Below are positions 1 through 6,063 of a DNA stretch of 6,063 nt, piece after piece. Location: contig HF996710.1 in NCBI GenBank assembly GCA_000433335.1, forward strand, positions 1 to 6,063. Direction: 5' to 3'. The notes under the pieces are model-generated. The model worked only from the letters and a program-made list of their open reading frames with translations, did not search any database and had not been told where the DNA came from. The position numbers and the translations under genes are program-made. Position 1 is the stretch's first letter. The number at the start of each line of letters is the position of its first letter. The DNA comes from Clostridium sp. CAG:1219. Lineage in GTDB: Bacteria > Bacillota > Clostridia > TANB77 > CAG-465.

Positions 1-526
1 CAATTTAATTTGCCTTCAAACTTATACATATCTATTCCATTTATTGTAACGTATTCATCTTTTTCAATTGACAAATTATCAATTTTTGCATAGTTTTCAA
101 TTGCACCAATATATTTATTAACAACATCTTTTTGTGCCTGTTCTAAAATTGATCCTTTTACCAACCACAATGATTCAACATCTATAATTATATCATCATT
201 ATTAGAAAATAATTGCAAAAATCCATTCTGCACTAGATGATAATTTGGAATATCTATATAAATATCATACGTCGGTACATCATAAATACCGCCATCTAGT
301 TCTATTCCATCATCTACAGTTGGGTGAGATTTACTTGAAGTATTATCTTTTTTTGTAGCTTCATTTTTATCTTCAGTTATTTCTATAATAGTATCATCTG
401 GTGTTTCATTTTACTTGAATTGTTTACTAATATGATAGTAGTCGCTACTCCTACTATTAATACTGCTACTATAATAATTATTAATATTATAGAAACTCCT
501 TTTTTATTTTCTTTACTGCTTTCCAT
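1..526 (-). pseudogene. Frameshifted, 3'-truncated gene for a single-pass membrane-anchored protein
   Basis: The gene starts at the ATG at 526-524, behind a perfect AGGAGG (533-538) with a 6-nt spacer. Residues 1-10 are polar and lysine-rich (MESSKENKKG). Residues 11 to about 34 form an uninterrupted Ile/Val/Ala membrane segment, and no lipobox cysteine is visible. The original frame hits TAG at 383-385 after 47 codons. One base before that, the -1 frame opens and stays open to the window edge, encoding a Thr/Ser/Asp/Glu-rich linker and then a folded-looking domain (for example DIYIDIPNYHLVQNG and INGIDMYKFEGKLN). Restoring one T in the T4 run at 409-412 joins the frames smoothly as ...NNSSK-NETPDD. 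The downstream frame has no start codon near the break, so it is not a separate gene. The likely product is an extracytoplasmic domain tethered by an N-terminal signal anchor. I do not recognise the family. The gene may be truly broken or the break may be a sequencing or assembly error. Confidence 0.75.
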
Positions 527-600
527 ATTTTTCCTCCTTCTTTTATTCCAAATATATTATTCTATTTGATAATAAAAACACACTTTTAGTATACAGTAAA

Positions 601-660
601 AGAAAAAAACAAGTGTTACATAATAAATAGTTTTCTATTTTATTAAATGTAACACTTTTG
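601..660 (-). terminator. Intrinsic terminator of smc
   Basis: An 11-bp perfect stem pairs 611-621 (AAGTGTTACAT on the plus strand) with 647-657 (ATGTAACACTT). It continues inward with small bulges (622-624 with 642-644, and 625-630 with 635-640) to a 4-nt loop at 631-634. Read on the minus strand, it begins 18 nt after the smc stop codon and is followed by a U-rich tract (GTTTTTTTCTTTT, 598-610). Read on the plus strand, only a weaker T-rich run follows, so minus-strand termination is the main role. Confidence 0.9.
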
Positions 661-675
661 TAATTTTATTGTTAT

Positions 676-3600
676 TTATTTCATTTTTATTGATACTACT
701 TTAGATACACCGTATTCTTGCATTGTAACGCCATAAGTACAAGTTGCAACTTCCATTGTTCCTTTTCTATGTGTAATTACTATAAATTGTGTTGCTTTAG
801 AATACTTTTTAATATATTCTGCAAATCTATGAACATTTACGTCATCAAGTGCTGCTTCAATCTCATCTAGTATGCAAAATGGTGGTGTCTTTATTTTTAG
901 TATTGCAAACAGTAATGCAGTTGCAGTAAGAGCTCTCTCTCCACCAGATAATAGCATCATATTTTGAAGTTTCTTGCCTGGCGGTTGTACTTCTATTTCA
1001 ATTCCACTCTCCAAAATATTATCTTCATCTGATAGTCTAAGGTCTGCTCTTCCACCGCCGAACAGTTCTTTAAATGTTTCATTAAAGTTTTCTTTTATAA
1101 GTTTAAACTGTTTAGAGAATTGTTGCTTCATAATTCCAGTCATATTTTCTATCAAGTTTTCTAATTTTTGTTTTGTTTCTTCCAAGTCTTTCTTTTGAGT
1201 AGATATAAAATCAAATCTCTCTTTTGATTCTTTGTACTCTTCTATACTACTTACGCTTACTTCACCTAAAGATGTTATTTGTCTTTTTACTTTTTCAGCT
1301 TCTTTTACTATATCTACCTTCTCATCTATTTCAGGTAAAGTTTCATATATCTTTTCAGCTGCAGTAAGAGTAATTTCATAATCATCCCACATCTTATTTT
1401 TTAGATTATCTTTTTCTATATCTATTTTAACTTTTTTAGATTCACTCTTTGATAGGGCTTCTCTTACTTTTTCAGTTAATTTTATATTATTTACTATTTC
1501 TTGATCTATCTTGCTTTCTTTTTCCGTAATGTCTTCCTTAGACTGCTTCAAATTTGAAAGAATATTTTCAAATTCGGATTTAAAGCTTCTAATCTCAGCT
1601 ATTTTCTCATTTATCTTTGCTATTTTCTCTTGAGAATCCTTTATCTTAGATTTAGAATCCTCCTTTTGTTCTTCTTTTTTAGAAATTGAAAGTTCAAAAT
1701 TCTTAATATCAGTATTTATTTTTTCTTCCATTTCATTTATAGAAGTAACTGATTCATCAAATGAAGAAAGAGAAATTTTTAAGTTTACTACATCCTCTGA
1801 TAATAAATCTATTCTTGTTTGTTTATCTTTATTGAATCTGACATATTCTTCAACTTGCTCTTTTAGGGAAGTTAAGCTCTCCTCCAATTTTAAAATTTCA
1901 TCTTGTCCTTCTTCTAGCTTAATTTTAATCTGGTTGTTTTCTTCATTAATTTCTTCTTTTCTTTTTATAGAGTTTTTCTTATTTTCGTCTAGCTTCTCAA
2001 CTTCTTTTTTAGCATTTTCATACTTTTCTGTATAAGTTGCAACTTCTATATTTACAGAGTCTAATTCTTTTTTTACATTCAAATATTCTTGTTGGGCTTG
2101 ATTTACGCCATCTAATACCTTTTTATTTTCTTCTTCAATTAATCCGATTTTTTCTTTTTTCTTATTTAGCAATTCCTCTAGAGACTCTATTTTTTCTTTT
2201 CTTCCTATAAGACCAAGAGATTTAATTTTATTTTTTCCTCCAGTAATGCTACCAGTTTGAGCAATAAGTTCTCCTGAAAGGGTAACTATTTTTAAAGTAC
2301 CTTTGGTTTTTTTTGAAATTTTTAGTGCATTTTCAATATTATCAACTATTAATATATTATAAAGTGCAAGTGAAATTGCCTCTTTATACTTATCATCATA
2401 ATTTACAAGTTCTATTGCATAACCAATAACGCCATCTATTTTTTTAATTGAAGAATCAATATTATCTCTAACTTTTTTTATTGAATCAAGTGGTAAGAAA
2501 GTTACTCTACCAAGAGAATTTTCTTTTAGATATGAAATTATTTTCTTAGCATCTTCCTCCCTCTGACATATTATATTTTGCATAAATCCAGCTAAGGCTA
2601 TTTCTATTGCATATTCATTTTTTTCACTTGTAGTAATTAAAGATGCAAGAGTACCGTACACTCCATCCATATTATTTTCTTTTGCAAAATCTAGAGCACT
2701 CTTAACACTTTTTTGATATCCTTCATTTTCCTGTTCAACATTTTTTAAATACGAAAGTTTAGAAGAAAGTGTCATAATTTCTTCCTTTAACTCACTTGAT
2801 TTTTTTAATTTAAATTGAAGATCTGCTTCTAAATTATTCTTATTTTCAATAATAGCATTTATTTTTTCTTCTATTTGTTCCTTATTTTTCTTTTTAGAAT
2901 TTAGCGAAACATATATATCATCTGCATATGCACTAGCACTATCTTTTGAAATTACAGCCTTTTCTTCACTTTTTCTTATGCTCTCTAGTTGTGAATTATT
3001 TGAATCTATTTTAGACTCTAGAGATGATGCTTCAATCTTAATATCGTATATTCTTTGATTCTTTTTTTCTATTTCACCTTTTACTTCTTCTATTTGGCTA
3101 CCTTTTTCATCCAATGATTTAAGAAGAACGTCAAGTTCAAATTGTTTATCTGCAAGCTCTGTTTCAAATTTTTTTCTGTTTTCTTGCATATTTTTTTTCT
3201 TAGTTATTTTAGATTCAATTTCTTCCTTTAATAATTTAATCTTTTCTGTATCCTCAGCAATTTCATTATCTATTCTAACTATATTTCCATTTGAATGTGA
3301 TATATTAGCGTTTTCAACTTCTATTTCAGAATTTAATTTTTCAACATCACTCTCTGACTTAAAGAAGTTTGCTTGATTTTCTTCTATTTTTAAAATAACT
3401 TCCTGCAATCTTTTTTTCAAGTTTTCTTTATTTTCTTGTAAAGAGTCCATTTCTTTTTCTTTTTGATTTAAACTCTCTTTTATAGAAGCCACTTCATCTT
3501 CTATCTTTTTTAGCTCTTTATCACTTTTTGAAATATTTTGAGCAAAAATTCTTATATCATAATTTTTTAGTCTGTCTCTTAATTCCAGATATTTTTTTGC

Positions 3601-4233
3601 TGTTTCTGCCTTTACTGCAAGCTGTTCCAGCATTGAACCAATTTCTTGTAATACATCACTTACTCTTGAAAGTGAAACCGTTGTATTTTCAAGTTTTTTT
3701 ACTGCTTCTTCTTTTCGTACTCTATATTTTACAATTCCTGATGCCTCTTCAAATATATGACGTCTTTCTTCTGATTTTGATGACAAAATTTCATCTACTT
3801 TTCCCTGAGATATCATGCTATATCCGTCTTTTCCAATACCAGTATCCATGAATAATTCTTGAATATCTTTTAGTCTACATTCAATATCATTAATTAAATA
3901 TTGACTCTCTCCTGTTCTATAGACTCTTCTTGTTACAACTACTTCAGAGTACTCTACTGGAAGTGAACCATCTGAATTGTCCATATAAAGTGATACTTCT
4001 GCAAAACCTAACTTCTTTCTAGCTTCAGTTCCTGCAAAAATTACATCTTCCATTTTGGATCCACGTAATGTTTTTACACTTTGTTCTCCAAGTACCCATT
4101 TTATAGCATCTGATATATTACTTTTTCCACTTCCATTAGGGCCTACTATTGTGGTTACACCATCTAAAAAAACAATTTCTGTTTTATCAGCAAAAGACTT
4201 AAACCCCTGTATCTCAATTTTCTTTAATTGCAT
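676..4233 (-). CDS. smc: Chromosome segregation and condensation ATPase SMC
   Basis: SMC is an ABC-type ATPase that dimerises and, with ScpA and ScpB, forms the bacterial condensin that extrudes and aligns chromosomal DNA behind the replication origin. Here it is 1185 residues, close to the roughly 1186 of Bacillus subtilis SMC. Numbering from MQLKK, the N-terminal head has Walker A GPNGSGKS (31-38, Lys37), the R-loop Arg57 in LRGSKMEDVIF, and the Q-loop Gln143 in ISQGKVDEIL. Coiled coil runs from about 165 to 505. The hinge is about 505-670, from the GVYGTLASLI region to TGSITGG. The returning coiled coil runs from about 670 to 1010. The C-terminal head carries the signature LSGGE (1095-1099), Walker B CILDE (Asp1123, Glu1124), the D-loop ALDD (1128-1131) and the switch His1155 in VITHRKG. 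All catalytic residues are present, so it should be active. The first ATG, five codons earlier at 4248, overlaps the ribosome binding site, so the start at 4233 is preferred. The gene has its own promoter and terminator. The scpA, scpB, rnc and ftsY genes are not in this window. Confidence 0.98.
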   Translation of the reverse strand: MQLKKIEIQGFKSFADKTEIVFLDGVTTIVGPNGSGKSNISDAIKWVLGEQSVKTLRGSKMEDVIFAGTEARKKLGFAEVSLYMDNSDGSLPVEYSEVVVTRRVYRTGESQYLINDIECRLKDIQELFMDTGIGKDGYSMISQGKVDEILSSKSEERRHIFEEASGIVKYRVRKEEAVKKLENTTVSLSRVSDVLQEIGSMLEQLAVKAETAKKYLELRDRLKNYDIRIFAQNISKSDKELKKIEDEVASIKESLNQKEKEMDSLQENKENLKKRLQEVILKIEENQANFFKSESDVEKLNSEIEVENANISHSNGNIVRIDNEIAEDTEKIKLLKEEIESKITKKKNMQENRKKFETELADKQFELDVLLKSLDEKGSQIEEVKGEIEKKNQRIYDIKIEASSLESKIDSNNSQLESIRKSEEKAVISKDSASAYADDIYVSLNSKKKNKEQIEEKINAIIENKNNLEADLQFKLKKSSELKEEIMTLSSKLSYLKNVEQENEGYQKSVKSALDFAKENNMDGVYGTLASLITTSEKNEYAIEIALAGFMQNIICQREEDAKKIISYLKENSLGRVTFLPLDSIKKVRDNIDSSIKKIDGVIGYAIELVNYDDKYKEAISLALYNILIVDNIENALKISKKTKGTLKIVTLSGELIAQTGSITGGKNKIKSLGLIGRKEKIESLEELLNKKKEKIGLIEEENKKVLDGVNQAQQEYLNVKKELDSVNIEVATYTEKYENAKKEVEKLDENKKNSIKRKEEINEENNQIKIKLEEGQDEILKLEESLTSLKEQVEEYVRFNKDKQTRIDLLSEDVVNLKISLSSFDESVTSINEMEEKINTDIKNFELSISKKEEQKEDSKSKIKDSQEKIAKINEKIAEIRSFKSEFENILSNLKQSKEDITEKESKIDQEIVNNIKLTEKVREALSKSESKKVKIDIEKDNLKNKMWDDYEITLTAAEKIYETLPEIDEKVDIVKEAEKVKRQITSLGEVSVSSIEEYKESKERFDFISTQKKDLEETKQKLENLIENMTGIMKQQFSKQFKLIKENFNETFKELFGGGRADLRLSDEDNILESGIEIEVQPPGKKLQNMMLLSGGERALTATALLFAILKIKTPPFCILDEIEAALDDVNVHRFAEYIKKYSKATQFIVITHRKGTMEVATCTYGVTMQEYGVSKVVSIKMK

Positions 4234-4240
4234 TATTTTT

Positions 4241-4246
4241 CTCCTC
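4241..4246 (-). promoter_or_regulatory. Ribosome binding site that fixes the smc start
   Basis: The minus strand reads GAGGAG here, 7 nt before the ATG at 4233-4231. The alternative upstream ATG (4248-4246) runs into this purine block, has no Shine-Dalgarno sequence of its own, and would lie only about 8 nt from the inferred transcription start. The five extra residues it would add (MRRKI) precede the conserved SMC amino terminus. Together these points set the start at 4233. Confidence 0.88.
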
Positions 4247-4262
4247 ATTTAAATATAGTCAA

Positions 4263-4291
4263 ATTATATTACAATTACAGCCTTTTTTCAA
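4263..4291 (-). promoter_or_regulatory. Sigma-A-type promoter of smc
   Basis: On the minus strand there is a -35 box TTGAAA (4291-4286), a 17-nt spacer and a perfect -10 box TATAAT (4268-4263). The transcription start is predicted near 4256, giving a leader of only about 23 nt before the smc ATG. The promoter lies after the terminator of the 89-codon gene, so smc appears to be transcribed independently. No operator-like repeat is visible beside it. Confidence 0.88.
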
Positions 4292-4313
4292 GTTTTTATA
4301 GCAATATATTGGG

Positions 4314-4343
4314 TAGAAAAAGAACAGAAAACTCTGTTCTCTT
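4314..4343 (-). terminator. Intrinsic terminator after the 89-codon gene
   Basis: An 8-bp perfect stem pairs AGAACAGA (4321-4328) with TCTGTTCT (4333-4340) around a 4-nt loop. A G-U and an A-U pair can extend it at the base. Read on the minus strand, it begins about 17 nt after the stop codon and ends in a short T tract (TTTTCT) at 4315-4320. The tract is short, so some read-through into smc is possible. Confidence 0.75.
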
Positions 4344-4357
4344 CTAACATACGAAGA

Positions 4358-4627
4358 TTACCATAAAGACTCCTTATTTTTAGCTTCAAATTCTTTTAAA
4401 TAATCAAACGCTGCTTTTTGAATTTCATTCATATCATTTTTAGTAAATGCCAAAACGAAACTATGCTTTAAATAAATTACAGCTTTTGGTTCTAAAATGT
4501 AAGAAGCTCTAAGGTATTCTTCTGCCCGCCCTTCTTCGTATGAATTTACGTACTTGCACACGCTACTTGATGCTAAGGCAATTGCATCAGGACAGCTAAA
4601 CAAGCTTTTTTCTTGGACTGTTTTCAT
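4358..4627 (-). CDS. Small protein of unknown function, 89 residues
   Basis: This is a complete small gene. The ATG at 4627-4625 follows AGGAGG (4635-4640) with a 7-nt spacer, and the gene ends in TAA at 4358-4360. It has its own promoter upstream and a hairpin terminator downstream, so it is very likely expressed. The protein looks soluble and mostly helical, with no signal peptide and no membrane segment. Residues 14-30 look helical (DAIALASSSVCKYVNSY), a charged stretch EEGRAEEYLRA follows, then a hydrophobic strand-like part AVIYLKHSFVLAF, and finally an amphipathic helix that ends lysine- and glutamate-rich. There are two cysteines (12 and 24), but they are not spaced as a recognisable metal site. 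I do not recognise the family and the neighbours do not suggest a role. Confidence 0.85.
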   Translation of the reverse strand: MKTVQEKSLFSCPDAIALASSSVCKYVNSYEEGRAEEYLRASYILEPKAVIYLKHSFVLAFTKNDMNEIQKAAFDYLKEFEAKNKESLW

Positions 4628-4678
4628 TGTAACTCCTCCTTAAATTATTAAGAGTTCGACATTTTTTCTTACAAAGCG

Positions 4679-4707
4679 AGTATATCATAAGCATTTTTTT
4701 ATTTCAA
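4679..4707 (-). promoter_or_regulatory. Sigma-A-type promoter of the 89-codon gene, extended -10
   Basis: The minus strand carries TTGAAA (4707-4702), a 17-nt spacer and TATACT (4684-4679). TGA precedes the -10 box, which gives the extended TGN motif. Transcription should start near 4672, leaving a leader of about 45 nt that ends in the AGGAGG site. The -35 box sits inside the palindrome 4693-4716, next to the terminator of the preceding gene. Confidence 0.82.
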
Positions 4708-4716
4708 TAAAAAAAT
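4693..4716. repeat. AT-only inverted repeat covering the -35 box
   Basis: Two perfect 11-base arms (ATTTTTTTATT at 4693-4703 and its complement AATAAAAAAAT at 4706-4716) flank a 2-base centre (4704-4705). The repeat contains the -35 box at 4702-4707 and shares 4712-4716 with the left arm of the neighbouring terminator. It could be a protein-binding palindrome. It could equally be a by-product of poly-A and poly-T tracts in AT-rich DNA, and the 2-base centre is too short for a good RNA hairpin loop. Confidence 0.45.
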
Positions 4717-4751
4717 AAGAATTTAGTATTTTTTTTCTAAATTCTTATTTT
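4712..4751 (-). terminator. Intrinsic terminator of the 411+ residue gene, possibly bidirectional
   Basis: A perfect 15-bp stem pairs 4712-4726 with 4737-4751, with a 10-nt loop at 4727-4736. Read on the minus strand, it starts 18 nt after the TAA at 4772-4770. Its final arm leads into a T-rich tract (TTTTTTTATT, 4706-4715), so the tract overlaps the arm. On the plus strand the right arm also runs into T-rich sequence, so it could stop transcription from either side. The stem is AT-rich and so less stable than its length suggests. Confidence 0.85.
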
Positions 4752-4769
4752 ATATTTTTTATATTATTT

Positions 4770-6063
4770 TTACATCATTCCATATTTTCTATCACATGAT
4801 TTCATATTTTGTGTACACATCTTATTCCAAATATTATACTCGTTAAGTTCTTTTGAAATAACTTCCATATGATACACATCATTTGATAGTTTAATTATTC
4901 TTACAATGTCTTTTTCTTCATAATTTACATTCTCTAAAAGCTCAGATGTAAAAGTTGTGTAAGTTTGATTTTGTTTAAGCATTATTTTAGCATTTTTATC
5001 TATATATTTTTTATCATTGTTAACATCTATTATTTCAAGTTCTATATTTTTTATTTTATATATACTACCATTTATTTCTTCATTTTTGGCATTTTCGTCA
5101 AATGAAAAGAATTCAGGTATCATCTGTCTAATATAGTTTGGCACTTTTATATTCTTTAAATCTTGTCCTTTTGATGGTCTTGAAGGAAGTTGAAGTACTA
5201 AATTACTTACATTATTTAAATTTAATTTTTTTACATTTATTACTTCCTCATCCTCAATATTCTTTTTCTCTTCTTTTTTATTTTCCTTCTTTTCAAGTTT
5301 CATATCAGCCTTTTCAAATAACAAGTCATTTATATCTATTGCTTCTCCATCTGTAAATTCTTCTTCATATTCATTTTCTTCTTCATTATTTTCAATTTCA
5401 TCGTCATAAAGCGCTGATGTACTAATATTTAGCTCCTCTTTTGGAACACTAACTTCTATTTCTTCCCCAGCTTTCACATTACCTTTTTTATCTTCTACTT
5501 TTATTTCTTCTTCAGGAATCTCTATTTCAAGGTCGATATCACTAAGATCTACTTTTGGTATTGGGACTTTTTCCTCATTATAAACATTTTCACTTTCTTC
5601 TGTTTTTTTCTCTTCTACTTTAGTATCTTTCTTACCTAACAATTCTGATATGCTAGGAATATTATGAATATACTGCTTTGTAGAGAATATTTCTTTTTCA
5701 TCTATTAGGGTTTCTATCATTTCTTTAGTTAAATTTTCAAATTTCTCATTTTGGGACATGCTAGTTATTTGTTTGATTTTTAACTTGTAATCGTTTTTTT
5801 CTTCTTTATCTGATAAATCATAAGTGATTTCAGTATAAATCATAGCATTATCCTTTAGATTTGAGTCAGAAACATGACCAGAAAAATTATATATTACAGC
5901 TTCATTTGCCTTTTCTATAACAATAACATTTGCATTAAATTCTATATCTGAATTATTTTTATATACATACACATCTTTAGTTAATTTTAACATAGCCTCA
6001 AGCATAGTGCGTGTTGTATTTTTCTTATCAATTCCTATTAAAAAATATGATTTTATTTTTGTG
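4770..6063 (-). CDS. Unrecognised protein with acidic linker, 5' end outside the window
   Basis: The reading frame ends at TAA (4772-4770) and stays open to the right edge. The first ATG in the window (6005-6003) gives 411 residues, but no Shine-Dalgarno sequence precedes it. The 19 codons before it are also open and protein-like (SYFLIGIDKKNTTRT), so the true start is probably beyond 6063. Numbering from that ATG, residues 1 to about 120 look like a folded domain with beta-rich stretches (DVYVYK, NVIVIEKANEAVIYNFSG, AMIYTEITYDL). Residues about 125-258 are a low-complexity, strongly acidic Glu/Lys linker. Residues about 258-411 form a second folded-looking part, with VPNYIRQMIPEFFSF and a strand-rich section from 313 to 384. 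The tail has Cys397 and Cys404. No membrane segment is visible in the part seen. I do not recognise the family; a cytoplasmic two-domain or scaffold-type protein is one inference. A terminator follows the gene. Confidence 0.85.
   Translation of the reverse strand, partial: TKIKSYFLIGIDKKNTTRTMLEAMLKLTKDVYVYKNNSDIEFNANVIVIEKANEAVIYNFSGHVSDSNLKDNAMIYTEITYDLSDKEEKNDYKLKIKQITSMSQNEKFENLTKEMIETLIDEKEIFSTKQYIHNIPSISELLGKKDTKVEEKKTEESENVYNEEKVPIPKVDLSDIDLEIEIPEEEIKVEDKKGNVKAGEEIEVSVPKEELNISTSALYDDEIENNEEENEYEEEFTDGEAIDINDLLFEKADMKLEKKENKKEEKKNIEDEEVINVKKLNLNNVSNLVLQLPSRPSKGQDLKNIKVPNYIRQMIPEFFSFDENAKNEEINGSIYKIKNIELEIIDVNNDKKYIDKNAKIMLKQNQTYTTFTSELLENVNYEEKDIVRIIKLSNDVYHMEVISKELNEYNIWNKMCTQNMKSCDRKYGMM

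Noticed and set aside
403..420. Programmed -1 ribosomal frameshift site in the left-hand gene
   Set aside because: There is no X XXY YYZ slippery heptamer in the correct phase, only a short A4 run on the minus strand, and I noticed no strong downstream hairpin. A simple indel is the easier explanation.
559..593. Possible promoter for the left-hand membrane protein gene: TATACT at 593-588 or TAGAAT at 564-559 on the minus strand
   Set aside because: Neither has a convincing -35 box at 16-18 nt, and the first would place its -35 region inside the smc terminator. The gene probably has a promoter here, but I cannot fix it.
4249..4357. parS-like site or origin-linked element near smc
   Set aside because: I found no match to the GC-centred 16-base parS palindrome here or in the other spacers. 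ParB is not in the window.
974..5356. Plus-strand open frames at 974-1198, 1832-2035, 3528-3851, 4055-4252 and 5138-5356
   Set aside because: They lie antisense to smc or the acidic-linker gene, or end just past the smc start. They have low-complexity Leu/Ser/Phe-rich translations typical of the complement of Lys/Glu-rich coiled coil. I saw no convincing ribosome binding site for them.
1..6063. CRISPR array, tRNA or rRNA gene, insertion sequence, riboswitch
   Set aside because: There are no regularly spaced repeats, cloverleaf, transposase or terminal repeats. The leaders (about 23 and 45 nt) are too short for a riboswitch.

Overview
The window comes from a very AT-rich, low-GC Gram-positive bacterium (Bacillota, most likely a clostridial or related gut-type lineage). 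The evidence is strong AGGAGG-type ribosome binding sites, sigma-A-type promoters with 17-nt spacers, A/T-ending codons, and a Bacillus-like SMC protein. Tryptophan is read from TGG and no in-frame TGA interrupts the genes, so the ordinary bacterial code fits. The lineage call is inference; no rRNA or other strong taxonomic marker is present.

All four genes lie on the minus strand, so they are transcribed from high to low coordinates. First is a gene cut by the right edge (4770 to beyond 6063). It has an N-terminal domain, a long acidic linker and a C-terminal domain, and I do not recognise it. A 15-bp-stem terminator (4712-4751) follows, then a small unrecognised gene of 89 codons (4358-4627) with its own promoter and terminator. 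Next is the one well-known gene, smc (676-4233), the chromosome-condensation ATPase, complete with every catalytic motif. It also has its own promoter (4263-4291) and terminator (611-657). Last is a gene for a single-pass membrane-anchored protein that is cut by the left edge and interrupted by a one-base frameshift near 409-412.

The genes do not form an operon: each junction carries a hairpin terminator, and two of the three downstream genes have recognisable promoters of their own. The usual Firmicutes neighbours of smc (rnc upstream, ftsY downstream) are absent. Beyond smc, no pathway links the four genes. I see no mobile element, CRISPR array, tRNA or rRNA, and nothing that amounts to a new biological system. 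The points worth a second look are the frameshift, the smc start and isolated context, the overlapping terminator and promoter at 4679-4751, and the two unrecognised proteins.
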